A stretch of 9,189 nt of DNA, from NCBI GenBank assembly GCA_900769905.1, contig CAAGIL010000238.1, positions 1-9,189 on the forward strand, in the 5' to 3' direction. How positions within the stretch are numbered: the first letter of the stretch is position 1; each line of letters opens with the position of its first letter. The notes under the pieces are model-generated. The model saw only the letters and a program-made list of their open reading frames with translations. It was not told the DNA's origin and did no database searches. Position numbers and translations under genes: made by a program. Below are positions 1 through 7,310 of this stretch, piece after piece. This DNA comes from Rikenellaceae bacterium. GTDB lineage: Bacteria; Bacteroidota; Bacteroidia; Bacteroidales; UBA932.

Positions 1-83
1 CTTTTTTTAGAGCCTTTTCTAGTCCTTTCACAGCTTGCTCAAGCGACAGTTATTGACAGTATTTCAATGAACTTTTATATAGT

Positions 84-138
84 GAAACCGGATAGCCGGC
101 TTCAAATGTTTAACTTTTATCGCGGTAAATTTTTACCG
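84..138 (-). terminator. Tandem stem-loops after the efflux operon, possible terminator region
   Basis: Just downstream of the permease stop, the minus-strand transcript would form two hairpins. The first (138-123) is CGGUAAA/UUUACCG with a 2-nt (or relaxed 4-nt) loop. The second (103-84) is GAAGCCGG-CUAU-CCGGUUUC, eight pairs including one G-U. Neither is followed by a U-run, so they are not canonical intrinsic terminators. They may instead be 3'-end stability structures. Positions 1-148 hold no recognisable gene; an open but unconvincing plus-strand frame there is discussed among rejected items. Confidence 0.3.
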
Positions 139-148
139 AAGTATTGTA

Positions 149-2497
149 TTATTCAGACTTGAGATTATTGACAGGGTTCTCCTTAGAGGCACTTGCAGTG
201 CGTACCGCAATGATGCCGAGAGTCAGAACCGCAACGATTGCAAATGAAGCGATATAGATGAGCGGTGACACATGTACCTGCGTTGTGAACTGCTGCAGCC
301 AGCGCCTTGTCACAATCATTGCTACAGGAGTGGCCAAGAGACATGCAACTGCCACTGTCAAGACGTACTGCCTGCAGAACAGTCCAACGATGTCATTGCT
401 CTCAGCACCGAGAACCTTGCGCACAGCAGTCTCATGACGTCTGTGCTCAGTCTCGAACAGCACTATGCCGAACACTCCCATCAAGGCAATGATGATGGCG
501 ATGAGAGAGAACAGGCCTATGATGACAGACTGGGTCTTGAACTTCTCATAACGCTCAGCCAACTCGTCATCTACTGAACGCACGTCAGGTGCCTCATAGA
601 GATCATACTCTGCGCAGACGGCATCCACTACCTGGCGGATTACATTCTTCGTATCCACACCTTTCTCTGTCCTGAATATCAGATATGTCAAGCCATTGCC
701 ATCATATCCAACATTCATGTATGCCTCTATTCCATCGTTTGTCTTGTCGGTTGCAGGCTTACTCTTGGTTTCCGCGCAATAACCAGAAACCGAGGTATAA
801 GCATTTTCGTCATGTCCCTCATTAAAAGCTTCCCACCTTTCCTTCGAAGCGATGTCCAGAACCATCTTGCCACTGTTACTTTCAGTGAAGTCCTCTCCCT
901 CCAGAAGAGGAATGCCGACCACATCCAGGTAGTTCGGAAGCACCTTCCTGATCATGAGAGTAAGCTTTGTGGAATTCTTGTTGTTGCTCATGGTCTGCTG
1001 CATTCCGGCATTTCCAGTAATCTGATTGTTGCATGCAGTCACACCCTTGACTCCGGATATACCCTCAAGCCTTGACTTGACAGACGGAGTATAGCTTGGC
1101 ACACCCATTCCATAAAGATTCTCCTTGTCAAAGCCAAGCTCCTTCGTAGTCATGAGACGGTACTGCATGTAGAATATCGTCGAGATGATCATCATGGAAA
1201 CGGCTACTCCAAGCTGCAGCGTAATGAGCACCTTCCTGATTGCCTTGCCTGCAACACTTCTCGAGAAACCGCTCTTCACGCCCATCGCAGCATTCACATT
1301 CGTAACATACATGGCAGGAAATAATGCCGAGAGTGCGGCAAACGCCACAGAAACGAGCACCAGCACGGCGAAAGCAAGCATATTGCTGCCAAGACCTAGA
1401 CTTCCATCGGTAAGCTCGCCTACAGGACTCTTCGAGATGGCCAGTGCCAATACAATCGAGAACGCTATCGCCACACCCACGTACTCCAGCGCCTCCTTGA
1501 TAAAACTCCAGATGAGAATGCCTCTCGATGCACCGAACACCTTGCGGATATTGACAGACTTCATCTTCTCCGGTACAAGAGAGACAAAGAAGTTGACGAA
1601 ATTGATGAAGGCGATGATGATAATTATGAACGCAATCGCTATCATCTCATAAACGGAAGAATGTGTAGTTCTCGTGTTGACATAGTCATTTACGTTTGAG
1701 AAATGAATGTCATTCAGCGAAACCAGCTTCTGATGATGAAGCAGCTGTGCCAAGACTGCCTCCTGCTGTTCAGGTGCGAACCCATACTGACTGATCATAT
1801 CCATGCATGACTCATAGTCATACTTCTTGAACAACTCTTCGAACTTCTCCACATCGTCAGTGCTTGCAAGACGAACGAGGCCGTTGAAACTATAGTTGTT
1901 GTCAGGCAGGGTCATGATGATGGTCTCCTGGTCCCACAGAATGTCCAGATCATGGAAATCGGTATTCTCCGCGAATGACTCGAAGACACCTGTTACAGTT
2001 GTAGACACCTTTTCATTTTTGAACGGGTCAAATATCCAGATGACATCACCTGAAGACACAGACATCGTCTGAGCCGCCTTCTCGGAAATTGCCACACCAC
2101 TGTTCGGCTGAGGATAAGAGCCGGAGACGAACCTGACGCCAAGAACGTCAGCTCCGCTCTTGGTAAAATAGTGGACTCCAAGCTTGTAGCGTCTTGCACC
2201 AGCTCCTTCTCCCACATAAACGTCCTCTGCACCTCTTTGAAGATTGAAGAATCCTATCTGAGCACCAGGTATTCCTTCGGCAGTCCTTCGTGACATCTGA
2301 ATCGGAATAACCGTACTCCAGTCAATCTCATCATAGGACAGGCACATCATGTATGCGTTGTCCTTATCCTTGATTCCTTTGTTATACGTAAGATCATACT
2401 GCACCTGCGACATGATCACATAGAACGCCGCAAACGCTATGGTCATGCCCAGCACGTTCAGTATTGACGACGCTTTTGTCTTTGTAAACTGCTTCAT
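149..2497 (-). CDS. ABC transporter permease, MacB/FtsX type, eight-helix (tandem FtsX) form
   Basis: Inner-membrane permease of a type VII (MacB-like) ABC exporter. It probably couples cytoplasmic ATP hydrolysis to substrate movement through the periplasmic adaptor and outer-membrane channel encoded just upstream. The 782 residues form two similar halves. Hydrophobic segments lie near 12-33, 284-307, 337-355, 373-398, 421-445, 657-682, 711-732 and 747-766. A periplasmic MacB-like domain follows TM1 (about 35-280) and another follows TM5 (about 446-655). Each half contains the conserved FtsX cytoplasmic motif after its second helix: IRKVFGAS at 317-324 and VRKVLGA at 692-698. Length and topology fit the tandem-FtsX permeases common in Bacteroidota, and the C-terminal NPVNNLKSE is also typical of the family. 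There is no Walker motif, so the ATPase is a separate protein. The start ATG (2495-2497) lies 14 nt after the adaptor stop. A purine-rich AGGAAA overlapping that stop could serve as ribosome binding site. The substrate cannot be told from sequence. Confidence 0.93.
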   Translation of the reverse strand: MKQFTKTKASSILNVLGMTIAFAAFYVIMSQVQYDLTYNKGIKDKDNAYMMCLSYDEIDWSTVIPIQMSRRTAEGIPGAQIGFFNLQRGAEDVYVGEGAGARRYKLGVHYFTKSGADVLGVRFVSGSYPQPNSGVAISEKAAQTMSVSSGDVIWIFDPFKNEKVSTTVTGVFESFAENTDFHDLDILWDQETIIMTLPDNNYSFNGLVRLASTDDVEKFEELFKKYDYESCMDMISQYGFAPEQQEAVLAQLLHHQKLVSLNDIHFSNVNDYVNTRTTHSSVYEMIAIAFIIIIIAFINFVNFFVSLVPEKMKSVNIRKVFGASRGILIWSFIKEALEYVGVAIAFSIVLALAISKSPVGELTDGSLGLGSNMLAFAVLVLVSVAFAALSALFPAMYVTNVNAAMGVKSGFSRSVAGKAIRKVLITLQLGVAVSMMIISTIFYMQYRLMTTKELGFDKENLYGMGVPSYTPSVKSRLEGISGVKGVTACNNQITGNAGMQQTMSNNKNSTKLTLMIRKVLPNYLDVVGIPLLEGEDFTESNSGKMVLDIASKERWEAFNEGHDENAYTSVSGYCAETKSKPATDKTNDGIEAYMNVGYDGNGLTYLIFRTEKGVDTKNVIRQVVDAVCAEYDLYEAPDVRSVDDELAERYEKFKTQSVIIGLFSLIAIIIALMGVFGIVLFETEHRRHETAVRKVLGAESNDIVGLFCRQYVLTVAVACLLATPVAMIVTRRWLQQFTTQVHVSPLIYIASFAIVAVLTLGIIAVRTASASKENPVNNLKSE

Positions 2498-2511
2498 ATT
2501 CCAGTCGTTTC

Positions 2512-3771
2512 CTACTGCAAAATTAATACTTCATTGTCACCGAAGCTGTCATAGCCTGAGGTGATGACCTTCTCTCCAGGCTCCAGGCCCTCGAGGACCT
2601 CATAGTACTGAGGGTTCTGACGGCCTATGCGGATCTCGCGCCTTGTGGCCTTGCTGCCGTCCTTGCTCACCACATATATCCACTTGCCGCCTGTCTTCTG
2701 GAAGAAGCTGCCGCGAGGGATAAGCACTGCGCCTTCAGGAGAGCCGAGCTGGAGATTGAGGTAATATGTCTGGCCGCTGCGGATGTTCTCAGGCACCTCG
2801 CCTTCGAACTTGAAATCCGCCTTGAACTTGCCGTCACGCACCTCGGGATAGACCTTGCGCAGCGATGCGTTGAAGGTCGCACTCTGGCGCTCGAAAGTAG
2901 CAGCAAGACCAGGAGTCACGCGGTCAATGTAATGCTCGTCAATCTGCGCCTCTATCTTGTAGCTGCTCATGTCGCTTATCTGGCCGATCTTGGTGCCTGC
3001 GCCGATGTTCTCGCCGAGCACGGCGTCAAGAATGCCGAGCTGGCCGTCGATAGGAGCCTTGATTGTGAGGTTGTCCTTGCGCTTGCGTATCATGCGCATA
3101 TTGATCTGCATGTTCTCCAGACTCTCACGCATACGCTCCACCTGAGTCGAGCGGAAGAGACTGTCCTGCACCTCCTTGTCGAGGATGATCTGCAGCTTCT
3201 CGGCCGCCAGGTCATAGTCCTCCTTGGCCTTCAGATACTCTTCCTTGGCAATAAGTTTCTCCTCATAGAGAGTCTTCTGCTGCTCGTATGTGCGCTTGAG
3301 CCTCTTCACGTTAAGCTGATACTCCGCCTTGGACTGCTTCACATTAAGTCTGTCCTGCTCCATCTGAATCTGCGTGTTGCGAAGGATGTTCTCCTTCTCC
3401 GCGAGTTCAGCTTCGGAGTTCAGAATCTGAAGGTCCAGGTTGTCGTTCGAAAGGCGCAGAATCTCGTCACCCTTCTTAACCTGCGAGCCCTCCTCGATGA
3501 GAATGGCATCCACGATGCCGCCCTCGATAGGGCTTATCTGAATGGTCACCAGCGGCTGCACGGTACCGCTCAGGCGGATGTAGTCGTTGAACTCTCCGGC
3601 CTTCACCTCGCTCACCGAAATGGTATCACCGCTAACTCTGAGCGTGCTGTGGCTCGGCTTGACCAGAAGGAAGATCACAAGGCATGCAAGCGCAGCCCCA
3701 AGCCACCACGGGAGTGCCTTCCTTGTAAATGCGGCTTTCCAGCCGGTAGGTCTTTCAATTATCTTATCCAT
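2512..3771 (-). CDS. HlyD/MacA-type periplasmic adaptor (membrane fusion protein)
   Basis: Periplasmic adaptor of a tripartite efflux pump, 419 residues. It bridges the inner-membrane permease (next gene) and the TolC-like channel (previous gene). A positively charged N-terminus is followed by one membrane anchor at about 21-37. Next come the first half of a barrel-sandwich (lipoyl-like) domain (about 65-110, with EGSQVKKGDEIL) and a long alpha-hairpin coiled coil (about 112-232, rich in E/K/Q). The second lipoyl half (about 233-268, with IKAPIDGQLG at 237-246) precedes a beta-barrel (about 270-345) and a membrane-proximal domain (about 346-419, with LEPGEKVITSG). Order and length match MacA/HlyD-family adaptors. 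It follows the channel gene by 12 nt and precedes the permease by 14 nt, which fits a single transcript. The short purine run AGAGA just before the ATG is only a weak ribosome-binding signal. RND-type pumps use similar adaptors, but the adjacent FtsX permease argues for a MacAB-type machine. Confidence 0.93.
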   Translation of the reverse strand: MDKIIERPTGWKAAFTRKALPWWLGAALACLVIFLLVKPSHSTLRVSGDTISVSEVKAGEFNDYIRLSGTVQPLVTIQISPIEGGIVDAILIEEGSQVKKGDEILRLSNDNLDLQILNSEAELAEKENILRNTQIQMEQDRLNVKQSKAEYQLNVKRLKRTYEQQKTLYEEKLIAKEEYLKAKEDYDLAAEKLQIILDKEVQDSLFRSTQVERMRESLENMQINMRMIRKRKDNLTIKAPIDGQLGILDAVLGENIGAGTKIGQISDMSSYKIEAQIDEHYIDRVTPGLAATFERQSATFNASLRKVYPEVRDGKFKADFKFEGEVPENIRSGQTYYLNLQLGSPEGAVLIPRGSFFQKTGGKWIYVVSKDGSKATRREIRIGRQNPQYYEVLEGLEPGEKVITSGYDSFGDNEVLILQ

Positions 3772-3783
3772 TGTCTCTATTGT

Positions 3784-5151
3784 TTACTGATTGATGTAAG
3801 GTTCTCCGTTATAGTAGCGCACCACTGCGTCCTTGATCTTGAGCTGCAGCAGAGAATTCATCCTCTCGGCCATTGCATTCAGATAAGTCTGCGATGCCGT
3901 CTGATACTCTATCGCTGAAATCAGCCCCGTCTCGAACTGCTTCGTGCTAAGCTGATACGCCTCCTGCTGCACATCGGCAAGGCGCTCCGCCTGATGGAAC
4001 GCCGCCTGTGCACCGTCACGGTCGCTCACGGCCCTGCGCACCTCGTTCTCGATATCACGCATCGTCTGGTCGTACTGAGCCTCGGCTCGGGCAAGGGCGT
4101 TCTTCTTCTGCTGAAGATTGGTCCTGCGCCTGAACTGGTCGAAGATAGGGATGCTCAGCTGCAACTGGATATACTCACCGCCGTTGTTGCGGAACTGATC
4201 CCCAAACGGAGCAGGCGTATATCCCGTCATACCAGGGTAGGTGTAGTATGTGGTCGACCATCCGCCATAGAGCCCGATGGACGGAGAATACGCTCCACGA
4301 GCGCTCTTGAGGTCAAGCGTGGCGTTCTTCACGCTGAAAGAAGCTATCTGAGCCGATGGCAGGAAAGACTTCGCCGTCATCTCCAGGCTTGTGGCATCAA
4401 TACCACCACACATCGGCTCCTGGACGTTGGTGTCAAGCACCAGCTCCTCGTCGGCAGGCCAGTACATCACGTCCTTCAACGTGAGCATGGCATTGTTCTT
4501 CTCATTGGTGGTGGAAATCAGCAGATACTCCTTCTGCGCCAGCTCAGACTCCATCTGCACCACATCGGCATGGCCTTTCTGGCCAAGTTCCTCCTGACGC
4601 ACAGCACGGTCCCTGGCGGTCTTAGCCGTCTCCACCTGATCGGCCACGACCTGCACCATCTCCGAATAATAGAGCACGTTCGCAAACGCCTCCATCGTCG
4701 CAAGGCAGATCTGGTCACGCTCCTGCTGCTCCTTGCTTGCACCCATCTTCACCGATGTCGAAGCCATTCTCAGATTGTTCACCGCCTGGAAGCCGTCAAA
4801 CAGCGTGATACCCGCACTCACACCATAACCGTTATGGAAAGTGGTCACATTGTTATAAGTATTGGTCTCAGGGTCAAGGTTACGGCCATACTGATTGTAG
4901 GCGTATGTCTGAGCCGAGAGCGTAGGCGTGAAAGCCTGCATTATAGCGTGACGGCGCTGCCACTGCTCATCGCTTCGGTCCGCCGCCTGTATCCTCATCT
5001 TCGTGGAGTTGCTCACCGCATACTCCATGCAGTCACGTAGAGTCATCGCTGACGGAGCCTGCTCCTGCGCCATCGCGGCGAAGCAGCAGAGTCCGGTAGC
5101 CAGCATGACTGCAACAAATTGTTTACAGCTGAAAAAGTAGTTCATGTGCAT
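3784..5151 (-). CDS. TolC-family outer-membrane efflux channel
   Basis: Outer-membrane channel of the exporter, 455 residues. A signal peptide is clear: a hydrophobic core at about 12-26 and a likely cleavage after A28 (AMA before QE). The mature protein has the two homologous OEP repeats of TolC. Each has a beta-hairpin region ending in a glycine/phenylalanine turn (ITLFDGF at 115-121; IPIFDQF at 334-340), then long helices. The second-helix pattern recurs as ELGQKGHADVVQMESELAQKEY near 188-209 and QFETGLISAIEYQTASQTYL near 405-424. Length is normal for the family. It is the first gene of the operon, followed 12 nt later by the adaptor gene. The chosen ATG is at 5149-5151. A second in-frame ATG two codons on (5143-5145) would give the same signal peptide, and no Shine-Dalgarno separates the two choices. 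The 177-nt leader upstream carries dyad repeats described separately. Confidence 0.94.
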   Translation of the reverse strand: MHMNYFFSCKQFVAVMLATGLCCFAAMAQEQAPSAMTLRDCMEYAVSNSTKMRIQAADRSDEQWQRRHAIMQAFTPTLSAQTYAYNQYGRNLDPETNTYNNVTTFHNGYGVSAGITLFDGFQAVNNLRMASTSVKMGASKEQQERDQICLATMEAFANVLYYSEMVQVVADQVETAKTARDRAVRQEELGQKGHADVVQMESELAQKEYLLISTTNEKNNAMLTLKDVMYWPADEELVLDTNVQEPMCGGIDATSLEMTAKSFLPSAQIASFSVKNATLDLKSARGAYSPSIGLYGGWSTTYYTYPGMTGYTPAPFGDQFRNNGGEYIQLQLSIPIFDQFRRRTNLQQKKNALARAEAQYDQTMRDIENEVRRAVSDRDGAQAAFHQAERLADVQQEAYQLSTKQFETGLISAIEYQTASQTYLNAMAERMNSLLQLKIKDAVVRYYNGEPYINQ

Positions 5152-5179
5152 ATTTATGTTTAACTAAACTACATGAACT
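5139..5179. repeat. Nested inverted repeats over the start region of the channel gene
   Basis: A perfect 9-bp inverted repeat, AGTTCATGT (5139-5147) and ACATGAACT (5171-5179), encloses a smaller dyad GTTTA-AC-TAAAC (5158-5169). The left arm covers the second in-frame ATG of the channel gene, and the first ATG lies in the loop. In a transcript starting upstream of 5179 this could fold into a hairpin that hides the translation start. As DNA it could be a repressor operator. Function is inferred only. Confidence 0.5.
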
Positions 5180-5181
5180 GT

Positions 5182-5198
5182 AACATCCGCTATGCCAA
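5182..5198 (-). promoter_or_regulatory. Candidate sigma-54 (-24/-12) promoter for the efflux operon
   Basis: On the minus strand the sequence reads TTGGCATAGCGGATGTT. Against the sigma-54 consensus YTGGCACGrNNNTTGCW this keeps the full -24 block TTGGCA, the spacing and the -12 G, but has GT instead of GC at -12 and ATGT instead of TTGC. About 10 of 14 informative positions match. The start site would fall near 5171, roughly 20 nt before the ATG at 5151. No equally good TTTG/TAnnTTTG pair was seen on this strand in the leader. Confidence 0.35.
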
Positions 5199-5244
5199 AG
5201 AAGTTAAAGCATTGGTTTACTGAATGTTACCAAATTGAGGTAAT

Positions 5245-5292
5245 TGTAAAAGTGTAAAGATATTTTACAGTAGGTGTAAAGGTTCTTTACAC
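5245..5292. promoter_or_regulatory. TGTAAA dyad array, probable activator binding sites upstream of the efflux operon
   Basis: Five copies of TGTAAA or its complement TTTACA lie within 47 nt: 5245-5250, 5253-5258, 5264-5269 (inverted), 5275-5280 and 5286-5291 (inverted). Four of them form two dyads: TGTAAA-GATAT-TTTACA (5253-5269) and the perfect 8-bp palindrome GTGTAAAG-GTT-CTTTACAC (5274-5292). Dyad centres at 5261 and 5283 are 22 nt apart, about two helical turns, so bound dimers would face the same side. They lie about 90 and 112 nt upstream of the predicted start site, the usual range for NtrC-type enhancer sites. The second dyad could also fold in the 3' end of the recombinase transcript, but no U-run follows, so a terminator role is less likely. 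Confidence 0.6.
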
Positions 5293-5328
5293 TCAGAGCT
5301 ATGATCTGCAAATGTGGGGCTAGAAGAA

Positions 5329-7254
5329 TTACAGTCTCTCGTACTGGTACTTGGCGTATGATCCAGCATATCCTGCGTTCTTTGCCCGGAGCATGAAATC
5401 TTCGAACGGGACATTTTCGACATTGCTGCCATCATAATAAAGATCATGACCCGCATTGATGATTACCATCTTACTGTCCTTATCATAGCTGAGCAGATGC
5501 TTGTCGTTGTTCACGAAAATGCCGGTATATTCGATCCTCTTCGGATCTGCCGAATCGACAACCACCTCCGAGTTCTTGTACCTGCATGTCTTGATGGTGC
5601 CCCATCTTTCCCCTCCGTCAAGGAACTTCACCACGACCAAGGCCCAGAGTCTTGAGGCTCTGTATATCTCGATTTTTGAGATGAATCCCCTCACATACTC
5701 TCTGACGAGGTTCCGGTCTTCAAGAAGCTGCTTCTGCCTGGAAACGAGGTTGGCTTTCCTCCTCATCTTCGTGTATGCTCCTATCTTGTCCTTGTACATG
5801 TCAATGTCGCTTTGTGCGCGCTTGATGGAATCAGTCATCTCATTGATCCTGGCTTCATATTCGGGGCGTTCTTCGGCTATCCATGCATTCGCCTCATCGT
5901 CGCTCGCTGCATTCTTTATGACGCGCCTGACAAAAGAGGAGAACCTGTCTGACTCATCCTTCATCTTCTGCTGGTACTCGGAAATGACCGACTGCCTCTC
6001 TTCAATCATTTTCTTGGCAGATGCAATTCTTTCGGATGCCTCTACCTCAATGTCATGGTTGACAAACTTATTGATGCACATATTGAGTACGAGTCCGTCC
6101 AGACGATCCATGGTCAGTTCTGCGCCACAATCACATGTCCTGGGCTTGTCGCACCGGCTGAGTGTCCCGTAACACCTGTACTTCCTTTCAGCCCGGCCTC
6201 CTCCAACGGAAAAATTTCCGCCACACTCTCCGCAACGCAGAAGCTCCTTGAGAAGATTGCAGCGGTGAATGCCGAGATTACGGTTGAATGCCTTCTCCTT
6301 GACCATGTCATTAACCCTCTTGAAAAGCGCATCGTCGATTATCCGTAGATCCTCCGACTGGGTGACGAACTGCTGGAACAGCTTACGCCCCTGGCGTTTA
6401 TGAGTAGGAAGGGGATTGGACGGCTCCGGATCAAAGAATGTGAACTCTCTCCTACCGATGTATAACGGATTCTTGATGAGACGGTTGATTGAGGAAGGTC
6501 TCCATCGGAGCTCTTCGCATGCTCCAATTCTGGCATAATGCTTCGCCTCCATTCCCTTCGCCTTGCGTTTCTTCTCGGACTCTCCGATCCTTGTACGGTA
6601 TGGCGTGGGAATGCCTTCCGAATTGAGGATGTCAGATATGTACAGAGAAGAGCGCCCCTCGTCATAATACTGGTAAATGCGCTGCACGACCCGTGCTTCC
6701 TCCTCATCGATCACCAGCTTGTGGTCGACCGGCGTGACCTTATATCCATATGCGGTGAAGCCGCCGCAGTTGGTGCCCCTACTTTTGATTGCGGTTATCT
6801 TGCCGTCAATGCCTCGCGCGACGAACAGCTCGATCTCATACTGGCTCATCACAGCTAGCACGGATACCATGATCTGGGTTGAAATATCTGACTTGTCACG
6901 AATCCAGATATTCTGTTTCTTGAAATAGAGATGCACGCCCTTGCTCTGATAGTACTCGATCGACTTGAGCAGATTGGACGGTTTGCGGTCAAGACGGCTG
7001 AACTCGCTGAACAGAATCTGGTCATAAAGGCCTGCCTCGACCTTCTGCTTTAAGACGGAATACTGGGGGCGGATCTCACCGTTCTTGAATCCGCTGATGA
7101 CATCGATGAAGATGTCATCCTCATCAATCGTGATGGCATGGCTCTTGGCGTACTCCTTCAGTTCTACAACCTGTCGGTCAGTTTTCTGCTGTGCAGTGGA
7201 GATTCGGACATAGATAGCAGTCCTCGTCTGGTTTTTGTTAACTTTAATTTCCAT
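5329..7254 (-). CDS. Large serine recombinase (resolvase/invertase family, site-specific integrase type)
   Basis: Site-specific DNA recombinase, 641 residues, expected to cut and rejoin DNA through a 5' phosphoserine link. The resolvase catalytic domain occupies about 10-155. It contains YVRIST with the likely nucleophile S19, R17, the SGF...R segment (54-62) and FSRLDR with R87 and R90. The 'recombinase' DNA-binding domain follows at about 160-300 (GGFTAYGYK, then SINRLIKNPLYIGRREF at 255-271). A zinc-ribbon region has cysteines 341, 344, 361, 368, 374 and 376. A long charged coiled coil (about 404-510), typical of large serine integrases, comes next. A beta-rich tail of about 130 residues ends the protein, and I do not recognise its last 65 or so residues. 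All core catalytic residues seem present, so the enzyme looks intact. The gene is divergent from the ATPase gene, across a repeat-rich intergenic region. No phage, conjugation or excisionase gene is visible. It may mobilise a small element, invert DNA, or be a remnant of a larger element. Confidence 0.92.
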   Translation of the reverse strand: MEIKVNKNQTRTAIYVRISTAQQKTDRQVVELKEYAKSHAITIDEDDIFIDVISGFKNGEIRPQYSVLKQKVEAGLYDQILFSEFSRLDRKPSNLLKSIEYYQSKGVHLYFKKQNIWIRDKSDISTQIMVSVLAVMSQYEIELFVARGIDGKITAIKSRGTNCGGFTAYGYKVTPVDHKLVIDEEEARVVQRIYQYYDEGRSSLYISDILNSEGIPTPYRTRIGESEKKRKAKGMEAKHYARIGACEELRWRPSSINRLIKNPLYIGRREFTFFDPEPSNPLPTHKRQGRKLFQQFVTQSEDLRIIDDALFKRVNDMVKEKAFNRNLGIHRCNLLKELLRCGECGGNFSVGGGRAERKYRCYGTLSRCDKPRTCDCGAELTMDRLDGLVLNMCINKFVNHDIEVEASERIASAKKMIEERQSVISEYQQKMKDESDRFSSFVRRVIKNAASDDEANAWIAEERPEYEARINEMTDSIKRAQSDIDMYKDKIGAYTKMRRKANLVSRQKQLLEDRNLVREYVRGFISKIEIYRASRLWALVVVKFLDGGERWGTIKTCRYKNSEVVVDSADPKRIEYTGIFVNNDKHLLSYDKDSKMVIINAGHDLYYDGSNVENVPFEDFMLRAKNAGYAGSYAKYQYERL

Positions 7255-7310
7255 TTGTCTACATTAATTTATATGTGTTATGTGATTGATAAATAGAACA
7301 TTAAAGTTAA
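7238..7310. repeat. 11-bp perfect inverted repeat spanning the recombinase start and leader
   Basis: TTAACTTTAAT at 7238-7248 (inside the first codons of the recombinase) has an exact reverse complement, ATTAAAGTTAA, at 7300-7310. The 51 nt between them include the recombinase ATG (7252-7254). The repeat could be an autoregulatory site for the recombinase or a pair of half-sites. Both arms are AT-rich, so chance similarity is possible. Confidence 0.45.

Noticed and set aside
33..44. Small palindrome GCTTG-CT-CAAGC near the left edge.
   Set aside because: A 5-bp stem with a 2-nt loop and no U-run is too weak to call and is expected by chance.
1..162. Plus-strand frame open from the window edge to a TGA at 160-162, including a 31-codon frame starting at ATG 67.
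   Set aside because: About 53 open codons with no recognisable motif, in AT-rich sequence full of short repeats, and overlapping the permease 3' end by 14 nt. A gene tail cannot be excluded, but nothing supports one.
2932..5040. Long plus-strand open frames of 328 and 348 codons (2932-3918 and 3994-5040) antisense to the adaptor and channel genes.
   Set aside because: They are mirror frames of well-supported genes with clear domains. The predicted proteins are Leu/His/Arg-rich, low in identifiable motifs, and typical of antisense shadows.
5212..5233. Dyad TTGGT ... ACCAA between the TGTAAA array and the candidate promoter.
   Set aside because: Only 5 bp per arm with a 12-nt gap; it is not distinguishable from chance, although it lies in a regulatory leader.
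5274..5292. Palindrome GTGTAAAG-GTT-CTTTACAC as the recombinase transcription terminator.
   Set aside because: No U-run follows on the minus strand, the stem is AU-rich, and the half-site recurs in a neighbouring dyad, which favours a DNA-binding site.
5152..5328. Search for a Bacteroidota -33/-7 (TTTG/TAnnTTTG) promoter on the minus strand for the efflux operon.
   Set aside because: The best candidate, TAACTTCT near 5203-5210 with TTTG upstream, has mismatches in the -7 element and a spacing of about 23-24 nt, so the sigma-54-like match was preferred.
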